A stretch of DNA of 64,000 bases from JASLDZ01 sp965199975 (GTDB lineage: Bacteria; Pseudomonadota; Alphaproteobacteria; Caulobacterales; Caulobacteraceae), in contig OZ241340.1 in NCBI GenBank assembly GCA_965199975.1, positions 2,604,001-2,668,000 of the forward strand. Reading direction: 5' to 3'. The notes beneath the pieces were generated by a model. That model saw nothing but the letters and a program-made list of their open reading frames with translations, was not told the origin of the DNA and did no database searches. Each line of letters opens with the position of its first letter. Position 1 is the stretch's first letter. The position numbers were made by a program, and so were the translations under genes. Below, in pieces: positions 60,093 to 64,000 of this stretch.

Positions 60093-60959
60093 TCAGGCGT
60101 GCTTGAACAGGCCGAACATGCCCTTCGGCGCGGTCTTCGGCGTCACGTTCGGGCGCAGGCCCTTGGAGGTCAGAAGCCCGTAGGCTTGGCCGTACCAGGG
60201 GTCGCCCGGGAAGTTGAAGCCGAGCACCGCGCCGTTGCGCTTGGCCTCGTCGACCATGCCCATGTTGAGGTCGGCCTCGACCAGCCGATACAGCGCCTCG
60301 GGCACGTGGCTGGTGGTCTGGAAACGGCTGATCACGGTCTTGAAGCGCATGGTGGCGGCGAGCGGCTGGTTGTTGCGCAGGTACCAGCGGCCGACGTTCA
60401 TCTCCTTGCCGGCCAGCTGGTCGTTGACCATGTCGATCTTCAGCTTGGCGTCCACCGCGTATTCGCTGGTGGGAAAGCGGCGCTGCACTTCGGTGAGCGA
60501 GGCCAGCGCCTGCTCGGTGGTGGCCTGGTCGCGGCCCACGTCGACGATCTGCTCGAACCAGCACTGGGCCTTGAGGTAGTAGGCGTACGGCGTCGACGGA
60601 TTACCGGGATAGAGCGAGATGAAGCGATCGGCGGCGGCGATGGCGTCCTCGTACTGGTTGCCTTCGTAGCTGGCGTAGGCCTCCATCAGAACGGCGCGCC
60701 GGGCCCACTCCGAGTACGGATGCTGGCGCTCCACCTCGTCGAAGTACTTGTTGGCGTCGTTCCACTGGTGGTCGTCCAGCTTCTGGGCGCCTGTGGTGTA
60801 GAGCAGCTCCACCGGCCGCTCCTCATAGGCCAGGTCCTGCTTGGGGCCCTTTGCGCCATGCTTGCCGAACAGGCCCGGGCGGCCTGCACAGGCGGCGAGC
60901 GGCAGGGTGGCGACGACGGCGCAGACCAGCGCGGCGCGGCGGAGACGGGCGTCGATCAC
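60093..60959 (-). CDS. bamD: Outer membrane assembly lipoprotein BamD
   Basis: 288 residues from the GTG at 60959. Part of the BAM complex that folds outer membrane beta-barrels. Signal with lipobox LPLAACAGRP (Cys about 24). TPR-like helical repeats follow: AQKLDDHQWNDANKYFDEVE, QHPYSEWARRAVLMEAYASY, AADRFISLYPGNPSTPYAYY and LTEVQRRFPTSEYAVDAKLK. The C-terminal extension with GLNFPGDPWYGQAY-type sequence is typical of alphaproteobacterial BamD (ComL). Lies between lpxC and recN, as in Caulobacter. Confidence 0.95.
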   Translation of the reverse strand: MIDARLRRAALVCAVVATLPLAACAGRPGLFGKHGAKGPKQDLAYEERPVELLYTTGAQKLDDHQWNDANKYFDEVERQHPYSEWARRAVLMEAYASYEGNQYEDAIAAADRFISLYPGNPSTPYAYYLKAQCWFEQIVDVGRDQATTEQALASLTEVQRRFPTSEYAVDAKLKIDMVNDQLAGKEMNVGRWYLRNNQPLAATMRFKTVISRFQTTSHVPEALYRLVEADLNMGMVDEAKRNGAVLGFNFPGDPWYGQAYGLLTSKGLRPNVTPKTAPKGMFGLFKHA

Positions 60960-61078
60960 GTGAGCAGGACCTCGAGGTGGCTGAAGGCCGCAAGCGGCCG
61001 CGCGACGGCTCCCCAGTGCGCTTGCGTCTACACCAGCGCAGGCGCTTGCGCCAACGTGGCGGTCGGCCGCGCGTGCGC

Positions 61079-61975
61079 TCAGCCCGCGGCGGCGAAGGCC
61101 GGCGCGAAGGCGCGCCAGCGCCAGGCGTCCGGCCGGGCCAGCAGCGCCCGGGTGAGCGCCGCGTTCAGGGCGTGCCCCGGCCGCACCGCCTCGTAGCGGC
61201 CCAAGAGCGGCGCGCCGAGCACGTAGAGATCGCCCAGCGCGTCCAGCATCTTGTGGCGCACGCACTCGTCGGCGAAGCGCAGGCCCTCGGGATTGACCAC
61301 CCGGTCGCCGTCGATCGCCACGGCGTTGTGCAGGCCGGCGCCCTGGGCCAGGCCCACGGCGCGCAGGCCCTCCACCTCGGCCACGAAGCCGAAGGTGCGG
61401 GCGGGGGCGAGTTCGCGCCGCACCGACGCCTCGTCGATCTCGAGCACCAGGCGCTGGCGGCCGATGGCGGGCGTGTCGAAGGCGATCTCCACGTCCATGG
61501 CGAAGCCGCCGTCGCCCGGCAGAAGCGCCGCGCGCTTGGCGCCGTCGACCACCTCGATCGGCGCGGTGATCTCGATGAAGCGGCGCGGCTCGCCCTGGGC
61601 GCGCAGGCCGGCGCGGTCCAGCGCGGTGACGAAGGGCAGGGCGGAGCCGTCCATGATGGGCGCCTCGGGCCCGTCGAGTTCGACCACGGCGTTGTCGACG
61701 CCCAGCGCGGCCAGGGCGGCCAGCACGTGCTCGACGGTGGAGACGCTCACGCCCGCCGCGTTGCCCACCACCGTGTGCAGGCGCGTATCGACCACCGCCT
61801 CGGGCGAGAGCGGGATGCGCGGGTCGACGCCCGCCACGTCAGTGCGGACGAAGACGATCCCGGCGCCCTGGGGCGCCGGGCGCAGGGTGAGCTTGGCGGC
61901 GGCGTTGCTGTGCACGCCCACGCCGCGACAGACCGCGGGCGTGGCGAGCGTATGCTGGAACGTGGCCGAACTCAT
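61079..61975 (-). CDS. lpxC: UDP-3-O-acyl-N-acetylglucosamine deacetylase
   Basis: 298 residues from the ATG at 61975. Second, committed step of lipid A synthesis. Zinc site pieces are VSVSTVEHVLAALAALGVDN (His) and VRHKMLDALGDLYVLG (His and Asp); ELDGPEAPIMDGSALPFV is the family motif. The family start QHTLATPAVCRGVGVHSNAA is close to the N-terminus, supporting the start choice. It is 103 bp downstream of a terminator and has its own 5' region with an inverted repeat. Confidence 0.96.
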   Translation of the reverse strand: MSSATFQHTLATPAVCRGVGVHSNAAAKLTLRPAPQGAGIVFVRTDVAGVDPRIPLSPEAVVDTRLHTVVGNAAGVSVSTVEHVLAALAALGVDNAVVELDGPEAPIMDGSALPFVTALDRAGLRAQGEPRRFIEITAPIEVVDGAKRAALLPGDGGFAMDVEIAFDTPAIGRQRLVLEIDEASVRRELAPARTFGFVAEVEGLRAVGLAQGAGLHNAVAIDGDRVVNPEGLRFADECVRHKMLDALGDLYVLGAPLLGRYEAVRPGHALNAALTRALLARPDAWRWRAFAPAFAAAG

Positions 61976-62059
61976 GGAAGGATCACACGTCCCCTCGCCG
62001 TCTGAGATACGGCCCATGTTTCGCTTACGCGAGGCGATCCGCGCTCACCACACACGTCC

Positions 62060-62076
62060 CGTTACCGCCTGTAACG
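62060..62076. promoter_or_regulatory. Inverted repeat upstream of lpxC
   Basis: CGTTAC-CGCCT-GTAACG, a perfect 6-bp inverted repeat with 5-bp spacer, 85 bp before the lpxC start. It could be an operator; no regulator is implicated by the sequence. Confidence 0.35.
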
Positions 62077-62187
62077 ACCACATTGCGACCCCATTCACGT
62101 CACGAGAAGGTTACGTTCGAGACGAGCGGCGACCGTCAGTCGCGGCGGAGATCGATCTCAGGCGCTTTCACGCCTTCCACCTCGAAA

Positions 62188-62225
62188 CAAAACGCCCGGA
62201 AGCTCAGCTTCCGGGCGTTTTATTC
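62188..62225 (-). terminator. Strong intrinsic terminator after ftsZ
   Basis: AACGCCCGGAAGCT / AGCTTCCGGGCGTT stem with T-rich flanks on both sides; minus-strand reading gives the hairpin followed by TTTTGTTT. It sits between ftsZ and lpxC, separating their transcripts, and would also work for plus-strand transcription. Confidence 0.85.
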
Positions 62226-62245
62226 ACGACACCTTTACGTTTCGA

Positions 62246-63766
62246 TTAGTTGGCGAGGCGCCGCAGGAACGAGGGGATGTCAAGATCTTCGCTCGCATCC
62301 ATCGGCGCTTCGGCGGCGATGGGTTGGGCCGAACCGCCGCTGCGCGCCTGGGGAATGGGCGCGGCCGGTGTGGACGCTGGCGCGGGCGCAAGCGGCTCAG
62401 GCCGATGGCGGCCTCCGAAGAGGCTGAGCAGCCCCCCCTTTCGCTCGGGCGCCTGGCGAGGGTCCGGCAGCGGCGGCTGGCCGGGCTTGCTGTAGGAGCG
62501 CGGACCCTGTCCCAGCGTCTCGGATCGTGGCCGTGCGGTGTCGAGGAACAGGGCGTCCTCGTGCCGCGCGTCGGCGGGCTCACCGTACGGATCCTCGCCC
62601 GCGGAGGGGTCCTCGACGCGCGCCGAGACATGGCGCGCCTCGATCGCGGCCGGCTCGGGCGCGGTGGCGACGGCGGTGTAGGCGGGGAGCGGCGCGGTCA
62701 CGGCCGCGGAGCGGGCGGCGGCCAGGGTGGCGGGCTTGGGCGGCGCGGCCGCCTCGACGCGGGCCGAGGGACGGATCACCGGCTCGCCGGCGCGGATGGC
62801 GTCGGCCTCCATGCCGGTGGCCACCACCGACACGCGAATCTTGCCCTCCAGCGCCGGGTCGAAGGCCGCGCCGAAGATGATGTTGGCGTCGGGATCGACC
62901 TCCGACGAGATGGCGTTGGCCGCCTCGTCGACCTCCAGCAGCGTCATGTCGAGGCCGCCGGTGACGTTGACCAGCACCGCCTTGGCGCCCTTGAGCGAGA
63001 CCTCGTCGAGCAGCGGGTTCTGGATGGCGTTCTGGGCGGCGACGAGCGCGCGGTCCTCGCCCGAGCCTTCGCCCGTGCCCATCATGGCCTTGCCCATCTC
63101 GGTCATCACCGCGCGCACGTCGGCGAAGTCGAGGTTGATCAGGCCGGGGGTGACCATCAGGTCGGTGATCGAGCGCACGCCCGAGTGCAGCACCTGGTCG
63201 GCCATGCCGAAGGCTTCGGCGAAGGTGGTCCGCTCGTTGGCGATGCGGAACAGGTTCTGGTTGGGAATGACGATGAGGGTGTCGACGTAACGGGTCAGCT
63301 CGTGCACGCCGGCCTCGGCCAGGCGCATGCGGTGGCGGCCCTCGAAGGTGAAGGGCTTGGTGACCACGCCCACGGTCAGTATGCCGCGCTCGCGCGCCGC
63401 CTTGGCGATGGAGGGCGCCGCGCCGGTGCCGGTGCCCCCGCCCATGCCGGCGGTGATGAACACCATGTGCGCGCCATCGAGGTGCTCGCTGATCTCGGGC
63501 AGGCTCTCCTCGGCGGCCGAGGCCCCGACCTCGGGGTGGGCGCCGGCGCCCAGGCCCTGGGTGACGGTGACGCCGAGCTGGATGCGCCGGTCGGTCTTGG
63601 CGAACTGCAGCTGCTGGGCGTCGGTGTTGGCGACCACGAACTCGACGCCCTCGAGCCCAGTCTCGATCATGTTGTTGACGGCGTTGCCGCCCGCGCCGCC
63701 CACGCCGAACACCACGATGCGGGGCTTGAGTTCTGTGGCGCGGGGCGCCGAGAGATTGATCGCCAT
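62246..63766 (-). CDS. ftsZ: Cell division protein FtsZ
   Basis: 506 residues, close to Caulobacter FtsZ. Tubulin-like GTPase forming the division ring. VFGVGGAGGNAVNNMIETGL opens the GTPase domain; tubulin signature AGMGGGTGTGAAPSIAKAA at about residue 107; T7 loop region GLINLDFADVRAVMTEMG. Residues about 320-490 are a disordered, Pro/Ala/Arg-rich linker, and the conserved peptide LDIPSFLRRLAN ends the protein (binding site for FtsA, ZipA-type and other partners). The 5' region carries CtrA, CcrM and DnaA-like sites. Confidence 0.98.
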   Translation of the reverse strand: MAINLSAPRATELKPRIVVFGVGGAGGNAVNNMIETGLEGVEFVVANTDAQQLQFAKTDRRIQLGVTVTQGLGAGAHPEVGASAAEESLPEISEHLDGAHMVFITAGMGGGTGTGAAPSIAKAARERGILTVGVVTKPFTFEGRHRMRLAEAGVHELTRYVDTLIVIPNQNLFRIANERTTFAEAFGMADQVLHSGVRSITDLMVTPGLINLDFADVRAVMTEMGKAMMGTGEGSGEDRALVAAQNAIQNPLLDEVSLKGAKAVLVNVTGGLDMTLLEVDEAANAISSEVDPDANIIFGAAFDPALEGKIRVSVVATGMEADAIRAGEPVIRPSARVEAAAPPKPATLAAARSAAVTAPLPAYTAVATAPEPAAIEARHVSARVEDPSAGEDPYGEPADARHEDALFLDTARPRSETLGQGPRSYSKPGQPPLPDPRQAPERKGGLLSLFGGRHRPEPLAPAPASTPAAPIPQARSGGSAQPIAAEAPMDASEDLDIPSFLRRLAN

Positions 63767-63842
63767 GGGTGTGGATCCTGACCGCCGGGTTCTCCGCGGT
63801 CCCTTTCAGGGAGGTCGGCCCCCGATCAGGACCCCGTCGTGC

Positions 63843-63905
63843 TTAATGCTGAGTTAACGACTTAGAACGAGTCGGCGCGGACGCGATCCGCGCGGCTGTG
63901 GAAAA
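63843..63905 (-). promoter_or_regulatory. ftsZ control region: CtrA box, GANTC site, DnaA-like box
   Basis: TTAA (63843-63846)-N7-TTAA (63854-63857) is a perfect CtrA box, 77 bp upstream of the ftsZ start. GAGTC (63869-63873) is a CcrM methylation site (GANTC). TTTTCCACA on the minus strand (63897-63905) is one base from the DnaA box TTATCCACA. In Caulobacter ftsZ is repressed by CtrA and depends on DnaA and on GANTC methylation. Confidence 0.75.
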
Positions 63906-64000
63906 CTGCGGAAAGCACGCTCGCCCGCATGATCGGGCGATCAATAGGGCCTCCAGAGCCGTCGGTCGACGTCGGCGGCGCCAAGTCGCCGCCGCCGCTT
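63906..64000. other. Right-edge sequence
   Basis: 95 bp to the end of the window. The 3' end of an upstream minus-strand gene (ftsA would be expected) may lie here, but two open minus-strand frames end in this stretch and I could not tell which, if either, is coding. Confidence 0.3.

Noticed and set aside
1..64000. tRNA, rRNA, tmRNA, RNase P RNA, CRISPR, insertion sequence or prophage
   Set aside because: No T-loop consensus, rRNA segment, regular direct-repeat array, transposase or phage gene was seen on reading either strand.

Overview
High-GC chromosomal DNA from an alphaproteobacterium, almost certainly a member of the Caulobacterales (Caulobacter/Phenylobacterium-like). The lineage signals are the fliX / flgI-cheL-flbY flagellar cluster, which is known from Caulobacter, the FtsZ of 506 residues with a long disordered linker, the ftsZ upstream region carrying a perfect CtrA box plus a GANTC (CcrM) site, PhyR/NepR-type general stress response genes with EcfG-type promoters, and a one-cysteine DksA. 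Genes are tightly packed with many 1-4 bp stop/start overlaps. I see no rRNA, tRNA, CRISPR array, transposase or prophage.

Layout. 0-9.8 kb: housekeeping and cell wall (MoCF/CinA-like fragment, sfsA, map, radC, DUF882 peptidase-like protein, L,D-transpeptidase, prmA, Xaa-Pro aminopeptidase, retropepsin-like/PDZ protein). 9.8-14.6 kb: a solitary NepR-like anti-sigma factor, a Gly-rich protein behind an EcfG-type promoter, a two-component system, a thioredoxin-reductase-like flavoprotein and a DUF6496 protein. 14.6-15.5 kb: about 860 bp with no credible gene but strong hairpins and a diverged inverted repeat. 15.5-24.2 kb: dicarboxylate symporter, a Gly/Tyr-rich secreted protein behind a LexA-like box, a hydrolase, then a five-gene minus-strand run (lipoprotein, ATM1-like ABC exporter, SDR, glyoxalase I, sulfite-oxidase-like molybdoenzyme), and a LOG-family protein. 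24.3-27.4 kb: dksA and flagellar genes. 27.6-30.8 kb: a TonB-dependent receptor of visibly lower GC. 30.9-44.2 kb: uvrA, two paralogous membrane proteins, an RNA-modification trio (trmFO, class I methyltransferase, SpoU methyltransferase), an OmpA/EF-hand protein, hrpB and an amino-acid permease. 44.3-50.3 kb: a second two-component system, a calcium-type EF-hand protein, then a stress island (DUF883, phyR, DUF1345, a small Pro-rich protein, a KGG protein, DUF2147). 50.3-58.2 kb: ligA, MFS transporter with LacI regulator, and an operon of an unnamed protein, two YbjQ-like proteins and PspA. 58.3-64 kb: recN, bamD, lpxC and ftsZ with its cell-cycle promoter.

Working together. The strongest network seen directly in the DNA is the general stress response: phyR and at least four neighbouring stress-type genes carry near-consensus EcfG promoters (GGAAC-N16/17-CGTT like), including two overlapping divergent ones, and a second locus 37 kb away pairs a NepR-like protein with another such promoter. 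The best candidate for an under-described system is the four-gene PspA/double-YbjQ operon at 55.2-58.2 kb, probably a membrane or envelope-stress module.
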